From Lutibacter sp. (GTDB lineage: Bacteria > Bacteroidota > Bacteroidia > Flavobacteriales > Flavobacteriaceae), in contig NVWM01000004.1 in NCBI GenBank assembly GCA_002733665.1, forward strand, positions 123,348 to 165,429: a DNA stretch of 42,082 nucleotides, given 5' to 3'. The notes under the pieces are model-generated. The model did no database searches. It saw only the letters and a program-made list of their open reading frames with translations, and was not told the origin of the DNA. Of this stretch, positions 18,559-26,899 are shown piece by piece (the first letter of the stretch is position 1; each line of letters starts with the position of its first letter). A program made the translations under genes and the position numbers.

Positions 18559-20241
18559 ATGAAAAAAGGAAAACTAAAAAATAGGACAAGATCTCAAGAA
18601 TCATCTGCAGCAATTGAAAAATTGTACATTTCGATGCGTCATTTGTTTAGTAGAGGTTTTTATAAACCAATGGGAGTTTCAGGAGAAACCCTTAGAGAAT
18701 CATTATTGGCACTTCGACCAGAAATTTATGGATCTATTGCAGAAGAAAAAGCAGAATTAAGCGGTTTAACATACGTTATAGATAGGCTTCCTATAGGGAT
18801 TGAAGAATGTAGATTTATTAATTTAACTGCCGACGAAGGCTATTCAAAATCACATTTTGAAGTGATAATCCCATCAAAACGTCGCCGTAATTGTTATAGA
18901 ATAGACAAAGATCAGATGAATATTGAGGTAACTCGCGGGCGATCTGAAATCTATGATATTCTTACGCATTTAACATTTTTATTTATTGAATCTCACAAGA
19001 TTATGAATAAAGTAGTGGTAAATGACGAAGGGAAAATAATGCGCGAATGGCAATTACTTGAAGAAATTGTATTGAGTAACAAAAAACTATCTCAAAGCGA
19101 ACGCGAAGTTACTTTGGCGCATGTTGGTAATATTTTAGGACGGACTTATGATGAGGTTTCGGGAACATATAATGAATTTACTACAGACGAAAATCCAGAC
19201 AGATTTTTTCAGTTGATATATTGGTTAGGTAAATTAGCAATCAACGAAGTTAGAGAAAATCAAAAACGTGAAATTTCGTTTACATCTCTATTGAGAGAGA
19301 GTATAGGACATCATGTTTATGGTGAGTTTTGGGCAAATGATATCAAAGAAGTTTTAGAGAAAGAAGGTTTATTAGGAAGACCAATTCATATTATTAGCGC
19401 AAACATGCATAGCGTTATGAATTCTATTTATGCGCCAATAGTATTAAAAGAACATATTCAAAGTAAAGACGATATTGCGTTATTCGAAATGTTAAGCGAA
19501 GATAAAAATGCTGATTTGCGTAAAAAGGTAAAAATTTTTGCTGCCAAACAAGGACTGTTTTATATTGAAGATAAATCAGGAACAAATATTAACGTACAAG
19601 TTATAGATACAGCGGAAATCGACATTGATTTAACCACTTATAACATTAAAAATTCAAAAGGAGAAAAACCAGTTCTCATTGTTATGGATTATGCTTTTGG
19701 AGAGCAGGCTTATGAAACAATGGACGAACTCTTGAAGCCGTACTATTGTAATAAAGGAAAGACATATCATCTAAATGTAGAGTCTGTTTCTATTATGGGA
19801 AAAGCAGGAATATTAGAAGGAGGAAAAGGAGACATAATGATTCCGTCATCACATATTTTTGAAGGCACAGCAGATAATTATCCGTTTGAAAATGAATTGA
19901 AGAAGGGAGATTTAGAAGGATTGGGTGTTGAAGTTTTTGAAGGAGCAATGATTTCGGTATTAGGAACATCACTTCAAAATAAAGATATCCTAGAGTTTTT
20001 TCATGATTCAACTTGGAGTGTGATAGGTCTTGAGATGGAAGGAGCACATTATCAAAAAGCGATACAAGCAGCATCAAAAATAAGAGGGAACATTTCGAAA
20101 GATGTGAAAGTAAGATATGCTTATTACGCATCAGACAACCCTTTAGAAACTGGAAGTACGCTTGCTTCAGGGGGATTAGGAACGACGGGAGTAAGACCAA
20201 CATATATAATAACAGAAAAAATATTAGAACAAATATTCTAA
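18559..20241 (+). CDS. Conserved flavobacterial protein (probably DUF6909) with nucleoside-phosphorylase-like C-terminus
   Basis: A 560-residue protein without signal peptide or membrane segment, so probably cytoplasmic. I believe it belongs to the Bacteroidota family called DUF6909, but this name is from memory. The N-terminal half is helical and unrecognised. The C-terminal half carries features of the purine nucleoside phosphorylase / AMP nucleosidase superfamily: 'MGKAGILEGGKGDIMIP' (compare the glycine-rich and GDIVIP segments), 'GLEMEGAH' with M493-E494-G495, and 'YYASDNPLETG' with D526, which parallels the catalytic Asp of nucleosidases. Cleavage of a nucleoside or nucleotide N-glycosidic bond is therefore inferred. 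The ATG at 18559 is preferred over an upstream TTG at 18541 that overlaps the promoter box. It is followed after 13 bases by the Wzz-like gene. Confidence 0.75.
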   Translation: MKKGKLKNRTRSQESSAAIEKLYISMRHLFSRGFYKPMGVSGETLRESLLALRPEIYGSIAEEKAELSGLTYVIDRLPIGIEECRFINLTADEGYSKSHFEVIIPSKRRRNCYRIDKDQMNIEVTRGRSEIYDILTHLTFLFIESHKIMNKVVVNDEGKIMREWQLLEEIVLSNKKLSQSEREVTLAHVGNILGRTYDEVSGTYNEFTTDENPDRFFQLIYWLGKLAINEVRENQKREISFTSLLRESIGHHVYGEFWANDIKEVLEKEGLLGRPIHIISANMHSVMNSIYAPIVLKEHIQSKDDIALFEMLSEDKNADLRKKVKIFAAKQGLFYIEDKSGTNINVQVIDTAEIDIDLTTYNIKNSKGEKPVLIVMDYAFGEQAYETMDELLKPYYCNKGKTYHLNVESVSIMGKAGILEGGKGDIMIPSSHIFEGTADNYPFENELKKGDLEGLGVEVFEGAMISVLGTSLQNKDILEFFHDSTWSVIGLEMEGAHYQKAIQAASKIRGNISKDVKVRYAYYASDNPLETGSTLASGGLGTTGVRPTYIITEKILEQIF

Positions 20242-20254
20242 AAATAGATTTATA

Positions 20255-21322
20255 ATGGGTAAAAAAAGTGCAGAAAAGTCAGTAAAAACAAGTGACGAAG
20301 AAATAGATTTGGGAAAGTTGTTTTCGCTAATTGGAAATGCTTTTTCTAAATTATTTGATTTTATAGCAAAATTATTGAAAGATGCTTTTCACTTTTTAAT
20401 ACTTTCTTTAATTTTTTTAAAAGGACATTTATTAAAATTATTGATAGCTGTCGTGTTAGGAGCCTTTTCAGGGTTTTATGGTGATTATACAAGTTCTAGT
20501 AAATATACATATGATATGATAATTCAGCCGAATTATAGGGCGATAGATCAAATATATGAGAGCATGGAATATTATAATGTGTTAATTAAACAAAGAGATA
20601 CGATAATATTATCTGAAAAATTCGACATACCTTATAAAACTGCTAAAAATTTAGTAGAATTTCAGTTGATTTCTTATGACACTGAAAAAGATAAATTATT
20701 AGCTTATGATGATTTTATTAGAAACACGGATACTGTAACTCATGAAAATTTTTCATATTCAATTTTTAAAGGCGATAAGGCTTCAAAATTTGATTCTGAT
20801 AAATACACTTTTAGAATAGTGTCACTTGACAATAAATTAAAATCGTTTGAAAAAACAATTATTAGTGATGTGGAAAAAAACGCATCACTTCAAAATAAAA
20901 TAAGAATAGCGCAGAACATTTTAAAATTAGACTCCTTAGCAGCAAGAAAAGCGATAAGAGATGCCAATTCTTTAAGAGGATTTTATAAAGAGGTTGTACT
21001 TCTTAACGCTGAGAAGAGTAAATCAGCAACAGGAACTCATATAGATTTTTCTAAAGAGTCAAATACCAACAATGATATTCAATTGTTTGAAATTGTAAAG
21101 GGATTAAATGAAAAGTTAATTGAGACAGAAAAAGAGAAAGAAAGAAGTGAAAATATTGTAAATGTTATAACATCATTTAATCCGTCTGGGAAACAAGTAG
21201 GAACGCTATATGAGACTAAAATGTTTCGTTGGGGAGTCTTTTCTGGAGGTTTAGTTTTATTTTTTATTTTAATTAAGTTATTAAATAAATACTTAAAAAA
21301 GTATGAATTAAATAATACATAG
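20255..21322 (+). CDS. Bitopic membrane protein with Wzz-like topology
   Basis: 355 residues; family not recognised with certainty. It has a charged cytoplasmic N-terminus, amphipathic and hydrophobic stretches (about 25-55), a membrane segment (about 58-76, 'LLIAVVLGAFSGFYG'), about 245 residues of mostly helical periplasmic sequence, and a second membrane segment near 325-345 ('WGVFSGGLVLFFILI') followed by basic residues. This N-in/C-in layout with a large helical periplasmic part is that of polysaccharide co-polymerases (Wzz/GumC type), which set chain length. The flippase and polymerase-like genes downstream fit that role. No Wzz signature can be pointed to residue by residue, so this is a topology- and context-based guess. 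Confidence 0.6.
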   Translation: MGKKSAEKSVKTSDEEIDLGKLFSLIGNAFSKLFDFIAKLLKDAFHFLILSLIFLKGHLLKLLIAVVLGAFSGFYGDYTSSSKYTYDMIIQPNYRAIDQIYESMEYYNVLIKQRDTIILSEKFDIPYKTAKNLVEFQLISYDTEKDKLLAYDDFIRNTDTVTHENFSYSIFKGDKASKFDSDKYTFRIVSLDNKLKSFEKTIISDVEKNASLQNKIRIAQNILKLDSLAARKAIRDANSLRGFYKEVVLLNAEKSKSATGTHIDFSKESNTNNDIQLFEIVKGLNEKLIETEKEKERSENIVNVITSFNPSGKQVGTLYETKMFRWGVFSGGLVLFFILIKLLNKYLKKYELNNT

Positions 21323-21350
21323 AAAATCATAAAATAAGATATTAGACAAA

Positions 21351-22037
21351 ATGAAAACACACACATTTAGCATTACATGCATTATGTTACTTTTTTGTAT
21401 TACTATAATTTCTTGTAAAAAAGAAGTTAAACCAAAAGGAGGTGCTACAAAAATCCCTGAAAAAACAGAAGAGATAACCCAATCTTATAGTGTCGTTGGC
21501 TGGAGGTCTAATCTTAATTGGAGGGGAAATAAAATTCTAGAATCACATGCAGGAAAAATTAGGGTTCACAAAGGAAATTTATCCAGTTCAGATGAAAAAA
21601 TAATTTCTGGAGATTTTGAAATGGATATGAAAACCATATATGTGACAGACTTAAAAGGTAAGGAAAAACAAGAGTTAGAAGATGTTTTAAAAGGAAAAAA
21701 TAGAGAAGATAAAGATAGTTTTTTTAATGTTGAAAAATTTCCAACAGCAAGATTTACAATAATAGACAGTTATATTGAAAACGGTGTCAATTTTATATCA
21801 GGTGATTTAACTTTAAAAGGAATTACTAACGTAGTTGAGCCTTTTGCTATATATTATGAAGACTTCCCTGAAGACGAGAATAAAGTTTGGTTTAAATCTA
21901 AAAAATTCAAAATAAATAGGACAGATTGGGGAATTGACTACGGATCAAAAAACATCTTTACAGATTTAGCAGATAATTTGATTATTAAAGATGAAATTAT
22001 TTTACATATTACAATTCTATTAAATAAAACAAAATAG
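21351..22037 (+). CDS. YceI-family lipoprotein
   Basis: 228 residues. The signal peptide ends in the lipobox 'IISC' with lipidated C22. A YceI-like lipocalin-type barrel follows: 'VVGWRSNLNWRGNK', 'SFFNVEKFPTARFTI', 'SGDLTLKGITN', and 'INRTDWGIDYGSKN' near the C-terminus. YceI proteins bind long isoprenoid or lipid molecules in known structures; the ligand here is unknown. It lies 28 bases after the Wzz-like gene and six bases before the flippase gene, so it is probably co-expressed with them. A lipid-binding barrel in a glycan export operon hints at handling of a polyprenyl carrier, which is inference only. Confidence 0.85.
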   Translation: MKTHTFSITCIMLLFCITIISCKKEVKPKGGATKIPEKTEEITQSYSVVGWRSNLNWRGNKILESHAGKIRVHKGNLSSSDEKIISGDFEMDMKTIYVTDLKGKEKQELEDVLKGKNREDKDSFFNVEKFPTARFTIIDSYIENGVNFISGDLTLKGITNVVEPFAIYYEDFPEDENKVWFKSKKFKINRTDWGIDYGSKNIFTDLADNLIIKDEIILHITILLNKTK

Positions 22038-22043
22038 TTTTAT

Positions 22044-23288
22044 ATGAATGACAAAACACAACCTTCATTTTATAAAAATGTTTATTTTTTATTAAGAGGA
22101 AGTGTTTTATTTCAAATCATTACCATTGTTTCTTTAGCCCTAATCACTCGTATTTATGAACCAGAAGTTATTGGTAAGTACGCTGTTTTTTTTAGCATTA
22201 CAACAATTTTTGGAACAATAGGTACAGGAAGGCTAGAATTAGCATTAATGATTCCTAAAACGAATATTGAATCCAATAATATTTTTTTAACAGGCAAAAG
22301 ATTATCTCTTTATATAAGTACAGTAATAATGCTTATTGTTCTTTTAAATATGCAGTTTAATGTATTAGAAAGTTTAAATAGTAAAGTGTATTTATTATTT
22401 CCGATAGCGACTTTTTTTTTATCAAATACATTATTACAAGCACAAAAATTAAACAGAAGCAATAAATTTAAAGAAGTAGGTATAGGTAAATTTTTGTTTG
22501 GATTAACTATAGCTTTTATTCAGTTATTCTTTTCTTATTTTTATGCAACAGAAACAACCTTAGTTTTAGGATTTCTTATTGGCTTATTAGTACTTATGCT
22601 CTATTATAAGTATCATATCGTTTTAGATAATAATTTAACACATAAAAAATTCTTAATAACATTAAGGCAAAATAAGTTGTTCCCATTAATAAACAATTTA
22701 GGCTCTTTCTTTAATTTATTAGCAAACCAAGGGCCTATAATATTAGTTGAACTTTTTTTTGGAGCAACCCTTACAGCGTATCTTTCTGTAGTACAAAAAT
22801 CTTTAAATGCACCTTCAAGTTTGTTAAGTAGAGCTTTTTCAGATGTTTTTTTTAAAAAAGTAACTGATAAAAAAACAACACAATCTGAATTAAAACGATT
22901 TGTTAAACTAAATTTAAAATACTTCCTTTTACTTTCAGTTTTAGCTTTTATTGTGATTTTCTTTTTTGGAGAAGAGGTGTATACTTTAGTTTTTGGAATA
23001 AAATTTATTGAAAGTTCAAAGATTGCAAGAATAATGATTTCTTTTTTCTTAATGAGATTTATTGTTACTGGGTTGAATTCAATAATTATTGCAAGGAAGT
23101 GGTTAAAATTAGATTTAACGTTTAATATTTTGTTGTTTTTATCTCAAATTACTCCAATAATTATTGGGTTTTACTTTAATTTAGAATTTTATTCAATTAT
23201 AACATTAATGACAATATTTGGAGCATTGTCTTATTTGTATTTAGGGTTTTTGGTTTATTTAGGAATTAACAAAAAACAAGAATCATGA
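22044..23288 (+). CDS. Wzx-type oligosaccharide flippase
   Basis: A 414-residue inner-membrane protein with about twelve hydrophobic segments throughout. The N-terminal part with 'EPEVIGKYAVFFSITTIFG' and 'GTGRLELALMIPK' is typical of the polysaccharide biosynthesis/MATE-like flippase family. It is expected to move undecaprenyl-diphosphate-linked oligosaccharides across the inner membrane. Its last codons overlap the next glycosyltransferase gene as ATGA. The length is at the low end of the usual 400-500 residues but complete. Substrate specificity cannot be read from the sequence. Confidence 0.85.
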   Translation: MNDKTQPSFYKNVYFLLRGSVLFQIITIVSLALITRIYEPEVIGKYAVFFSITTIFGTIGTGRLELALMIPKTNIESNNIFLTGKRLSLYISTVIMLIVLLNMQFNVLESLNSKVYLLFPIATFFLSNTLLQAQKLNRSNKFKEVGIGKFLFGLTIAFIQLFFSYFYATETTLVLGFLIGLLVLMLYYKYHIVLDNNLTHKKFLITLRQNKLFPLINNLGSFFNLLANQGPIILVELFFGATLTAYLSVVQKSLNAPSSLLSRAFSDVFFKKVTDKKTTQSELKRFVKLNLKYFLLLSVLAFIVIFFFGEEVYTLVFGIKFIESSKIARIMISFFLMRFIVTGLNSIIIARKWLKLDLTFNILLFLSQITPIIIGFYFNLEFYSIITLMTIFGALSYLYLGFLVYLGINKKQES

Positions 23289-24391
23289 GAACATTAATCA
23301 TGCTTACTAATAATGACTATGATGACCCTTTTTTACATTCACAATTAATAAATGTCTATAAAAATAATGGATTTTTTGATGAAATGTATCTTTTTTGTGG
23401 TCAAACAAAACCTATTATAGAACCAGAGATTAATTTAGTTGACAATTTTGTACAATCTAAAAACAAGAAAAAAGGATTTATTAAGTATTACTTTGCTATA
23501 ATTAGGATTTTAAGATCAAAAAATAAGGAGACAAAGATTTTTCATTTAAGAGGTTTTGTAAGCGCATTTCTCTTTTATTTTATTCCTAGAGGATTAAAAA
23601 AAGGGAACTATGTATATGATCCTAGAGGTTCCTTTATTTATAGTTTAGAAGAAACCAGATTTAAAAAGAAAAGTTTTTTAATACGATTCTTAAGAAGAAT
23701 TGAAAACAACCTTATCAAAAATTCATTTTTTACGATTCTCGAAAGCAAAGGTCTTATTAATCAAATGGCGAAAATATACGGACACCCTGAAAAATATGTC
23801 TTGTGTTATAACGCAACTACATTTACAGACAATTCCTCTCTGGAGCAAATAAAAAACAAAGAAAGCATCAATATTTGCTATTGTGGAAGCGTAAACCATT
23901 GGCACGACATTGATGAACTCTATCGTTTGTTTGAATATGTAAACAAACTATTTAATAATAAAGAAGTGAATAACTTTTTGTTTACACAAAAAAGAAACCA
24001 TGAAGTTGTAAAAGAAAGATTTCAAAATTTTAAAAACAATTTAGATATTGACTTTATTCCATATAACGAACTGGAAAAGAAACTTCAGAAAATGGATATT
24101 TGTCTATCAGTTGTAGTTCCAAAAAAATCTACAAAAATAACCTCACCAATAAAAATCGCAGATTATGTTATGTTAAATAAAATTGTCATTGCAAATAAAG
24201 GGATTGGAGATTTTGACGACTATTTTAAGAAAAATAATAGCGCTATATTATATGATTACCAAAAAAAATTCAATTTTGTACTACATGATATTGAGACTGT
24301 AAATGTTGGCAAAAATGAGCAAATAAAAAAATATTTTAAACTCTCTACAAATAAAGAAATTATTTTATCTAAAATAAAAAATTCATTTTAA
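23285..24391 (+). CDS. GT-B glycosyltransferase (GT4-like)
   Basis: 368 residues, cytoplasmic or membrane-associated, with no membrane spans. The C-terminal Rossmann half shows 'INICYCGSVNHWHDID', then 'SPIKIADYVMLNKIVIANKG', which resembles the nucleotide-sugar binding segment of GT4 enzymes, and 'DYVMLNK' in the place of the usual 'EYMA.G'. The N-terminal half carries a basic patch ('RFKKKSFLIRFLRRIENN') that may contact the membrane. Donor and acceptor are unknown. It starts inside the end of the flippase gene (four-base overlap) and is seven bases from the next gene, so it is part of the same operon. Confidence 0.75.
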   Translation: MRTLIMLTNNDYDDPFLHSQLINVYKNNGFFDEMYLFCGQTKPIIEPEINLVDNFVQSKNKKKGFIKYYFAIIRILRSKNKETKIFHLRGFVSAFLFYFIPRGLKKGNYVYDPRGSFIYSLEETRFKKKSFLIRFLRRIENNLIKNSFFTILESKGLINQMAKIYGHPEKYVLCYNATTFTDNSSLEQIKNKESINICYCGSVNHWHDIDELYRLFEYVNKLFNNKEVNNFLFTQKRNHEVVKERFQNFKNNLDIDFIPYNELEKKLQKMDICLSVVVPKKSTKITSPIKIADYVMLNKIVIANKGIGDFDDYFKKNNSAILYDYQKKFNFVLHDIETVNVGKNEQIKKYFKLSTNKEIILSKIKNSF

Positions 24392-24398
24392 TAAAGGT

Positions 24399-25382
24399 AT
24401 GGATATTTACACTCTATTATTAATAATTCTTGTCTTTTCAACATATTATTTTGCTGCGATTTCAAATAAAAGACTTCAAATTTATAAAATATTATTATTT
24501 GTGGTTGTTTCTCTTATCTTAAGAACAACTGTTCCGTTTGAAATAAGTGCCGATTACAATTTATACACTTCTATGAGTTATGAATTAAGCATCAATGAAC
24601 TTTTTAAAAATTTTGGGATTAACATCATATATCAAGGTTTTTTTTATTTCACAGAAAGTAAAATTTTATCAGTACACCTTTTCTTTTGGTTTAATTTTAT
24701 TATTAGCACTGTGTTTTACGTTTGGTTATTAAAAACATCAATAAAGTTTTATAAAAAAATAGCCATATTTTCAATTACGTATTTTTTGTTTACATACATT
24801 TTACTTAAAAATGGGATGGCTTACGAGTTGGTGTTTATATTCTTTTATTTATATATAAACAAAAACAGGACGTATTTATCAATATTATTTGCTCCAATTT
24901 TATTCCATTTTTCGTCTATAGTAGTCATATTCTCACACTTAACAATATACATTAACACAAAAAAAAGAGTAATAGGATTAATTATTGGTATTGTAATTTT
25001 ATTATTATTTAAAAGTGATTATATATCAAGTAGTCTTTTTTTAGATAAAATAAATAGATATAGCAAACACGCATATAATTTTTCATTATATGATTTTTTA
25101 TGGCTCATATTTCTTATTTCATGTTTTATTACGACCATCAGAAAAACAAAACTCAATAAAAATTTATTGCAAGTAAATATCCTACTTTTTACAGCTTATA
25201 TATTAGCCTATATAACAAATCCTGCACCAGCCTATAGAATGTCACTATACTATTTGTTATTTTATTTTAATTTACCAATAATAATATTAAAAGGTAAAGA
25301 GGAGAGTAATATCTTTAAAGGATTAAACTTTATTTGGATACTGATTTTTATATTCAGTTTCATTGAAACTCACTATAAATAA
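24399..25382 (+). CDS. EpsG/Wzy-like polytopic membrane protein, candidate polymerase
   Basis: 327 residues with about nine or ten membrane segments. 'EISADYNLYTSMSYELSINELF' in the first external loop and 'NPAPAYRMSLYYLLFYF' near the C-terminus resemble the EpsG family of exopolysaccharide polymerases. The probable role is joining repeat units on the periplasmic side. It is the last gene of the + strand operon, and its stop is three bases from the end of the convergent O-antigen ligase-like gene. The sequence is extremely AT-rich. Assignment rests on topology, weak motifs and neighbours. Confidence 0.65.
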   Translation: MDIYTLLLIILVFSTYYFAAISNKRLQIYKILLFVVVSLILRTTVPFEISADYNLYTSMSYELSINELFKNFGINIIYQGFFYFTESKILSVHLFFWFNFIISTVFYVWLLKTSIKFYKKIAIFSITYFLFTYILLKNGMAYELVFIFFYLYINKNRTYLSILFAPILFHFSSIVVIFSHLTIYINTKKRVIGLIIGIVILLLFKSDYISSSLFLDKINRYSKHAYNFSLYDFLWLIFLISCFITTIRKTKLNKNLLQVNILLFTAYILAYITNPAPAYRMSLYYLLFYFNLPIIILKGKEESNIFKGLNFIWILIFIFSFIETHYK

Positions 25383-25385
25383 AAA

Positions 25386-26702
25386 TCAAGATTCAGGTTT
25401 TTTTATTAAAAAATTTAAGAATAAACTATTTAAAATAGAAAAGGTAAAAATTCCTTGAACTCTACTAAAAACATTTTCAAACAACAAATTGACTAAGAAA
25501 ATTGTTAAAAACAAAAGGTATAGCTTAGATTTTTTTTGGAAACCGATTTTATAGCAATACACAAAAAAGAGTAGAAAAAGAAACAACATAACAAACCCAC
25601 CAGACAATAGACGATCTAAATAATAATTGTGAGTGTTGTGGCGCTCTTTAAATTCTGTTAAAAATATTTTCTCTTCATAACAATCAACTAATACATCTTT
25701 AGTATCTCCCAAACCATATCCAAAAAAGGGACGCTTCTTTATACTAGTAACAGCACAATAATAACTTCTTAAACGACTATTATTAAATTTATTATACTCG
25801 ATTAAATTTGATTGATTTTTTATTGTACTAATTAAATTAGTTATTTTTTTTGTTTGAAATGAAATGTATTTTTCACCACTTCCAGTTGTTGAATAATAAA
25901 CAATAGAGGTGATAAAAACACTTAAAAAAGCAAAGGTAAGTAAGGGGCGTTTTTTTAAAAACCGAACAATAAAAACAAAATAGAATAAGAAGAGTAGGAT
26001 TAAATTTGGGATGGAAAACAAAAAAACAATAACACCATTAAATACTAAGAACACACTAAAAAGCAATAATAAAACTGATTTTGAAGAGAGTTTAGGGAGT
26101 TTATATAACAAAAAAACAATTCCGATCAAGCATTGAATTGAAAGGTAAGCTTTGTGAATATGTAAAAAAGGACGATCAACTTGCCACTTATAAAGCCCTA
26201 ATAACTCGTTAGGAGTATATTTTAAAAAGCGATTAAAATTCGAGTAAAAATTAAATATAGAAAGGTTTTCATTTGTAGAATGATTAACACCATCATTTAA
26301 TCCAATATAAAAAATAAATAATTGAATTAAAACACCTAGAATAAATATATACAATAAAAATTCAATTCTTTTTTTTGACAGAAAGTCAATTCCATAAATA
26401 ATCAAAACAGGAAAAATTAAAAAAGCAGAATCTCTAATAACGATTTTAGTATAGTCTCCAGTGTTTTCTGACCAAAAAAAGGTTATAATTGAAAAGAGAT
26501 ACCAAGAACAAAGAAACAATATTGGTTTTATTCCAATAGTTTTAGTGTTTTTTAAAAAGAAATTCCGTTTAAATATTATAATAAATAGCACTAAAACTAC
26601 AATAAATAAAGTCAATTTATTTACTGCAAAAAATGTAAAAAACATTAAAAAAGAGAGTACCCAAAGTTCAAATTTTTTAGAAAAAAAAATGAATGTTTTC
26701 AT
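25386..26702 (-). CDS. O-antigen ligase/polymerase-family membrane protein
   Basis: 438 residues, about eleven membrane segments, and one larger periplasmic loop (about residues 290-375) containing 'KKRPFFGYGLGDTKDVL' and 'RHNTHNYYLDRLLSGG', the Wzy_C/WaaL-type signature. Such proteins either ligate the finished glycan to lipid A core or another acceptor, or polymerise it. The frame is open to a TTG at 26780, but the first ATG is at 26702 and a -7 box at 26757-26764 lies inside the longer version, so I chose 26702. It is alone on the minus strand between two + strand glycan gene sets. Confidence 0.8.
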   Translation of the reverse strand: MKTFIFFSKKFELWVLSFLMFFTFFAVNKLTLFIVVLVLFIIIFKRNFFLKNTKTIGIKPILFLCSWYLFSIITFFWSENTGDYTKIVIRDSAFLIFPVLIIYGIDFLSKKRIEFLLYIFILGVLIQLFIFYIGLNDGVNHSTNENLSIFNFYSNFNRFLKYTPNELLGLYKWQVDRPFLHIHKAYLSIQCLIGIVFLLYKLPKLSSKSVLLLLFSVFLVFNGVIVFLFSIPNLILLFLFYFVFIVRFLKKRPLLTFAFLSVFITSIVYYSTTGSGEKYISFQTKKITNLISTIKNQSNLIEYNKFNNSRLRSYYCAVTSIKKRPFFGYGLGDTKDVLVDCYEEKIFLTEFKERHNTHNYYLDRLLSGGFVMLFLFLLFFVYCYKIGFQKKSKLYLLFLTIFLVNLLFENVFSRVQGIFTFSILNSLFLNFLIKKPES

Positions 26703-26756
26703 TGTATTTTTATATAAGTCATTAATTCCAAACCAGAATGAGGATTTCAATCCATA

Positions 26757-26764
26757 CAAAACTA
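26757..26764 (-). promoter_or_regulatory. -7 promoter box for the O-antigen ligase-like gene
   Basis: TAGTTTTG on the minus strand matches TAnnTTTG, 54 bases before the chosen ATG. The only nearby TTG upstream is 13 bases away, so the match is partial. Confidence 0.35.
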
Positions 26765-26814
26765 CAAAAATAATAATCAATTAAAATTTGAATGTACTTA
26801 TTATATTATTATTG

Positions 26815-26822
26815 TAAATTTG
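26815..26822 (+). promoter_or_regulatory. -7 promoter box for the second glycan gene set
   Basis: TAAATTTG matches TAnnTTTG. A TTTG at 26787-26790 lies 24 bases upstream, slightly long for a -33 element. It would give a leader of about 70 bases before the ATG at 26900. The gap 26703-26899 holds only these divergent promoter-like boxes. Confidence 0.4.
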
Positions 26823-26899
26823 TAAGTGCTATTACTTTTCTTTAAACAACAGGCTCAAAGACAATTATTATTAAAGTTAAAAATCTAGATCAATAGAAG

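Noticed and set aside
19793..20203. 136-codon open frame on the minus strand inside the nucleosidase-like gene
   Set aside because: Leucine/serine-rich shadow of the opposite strand covering the conserved MEG and SDNPL motifs; no independent signal for a gene.
26703..26780. Longer N-terminus for the O-antigen ligase-like protein from a TTG at 26780
   Set aside because: The first ATG is at 26702 and a promoter-like box lies inside the extension.
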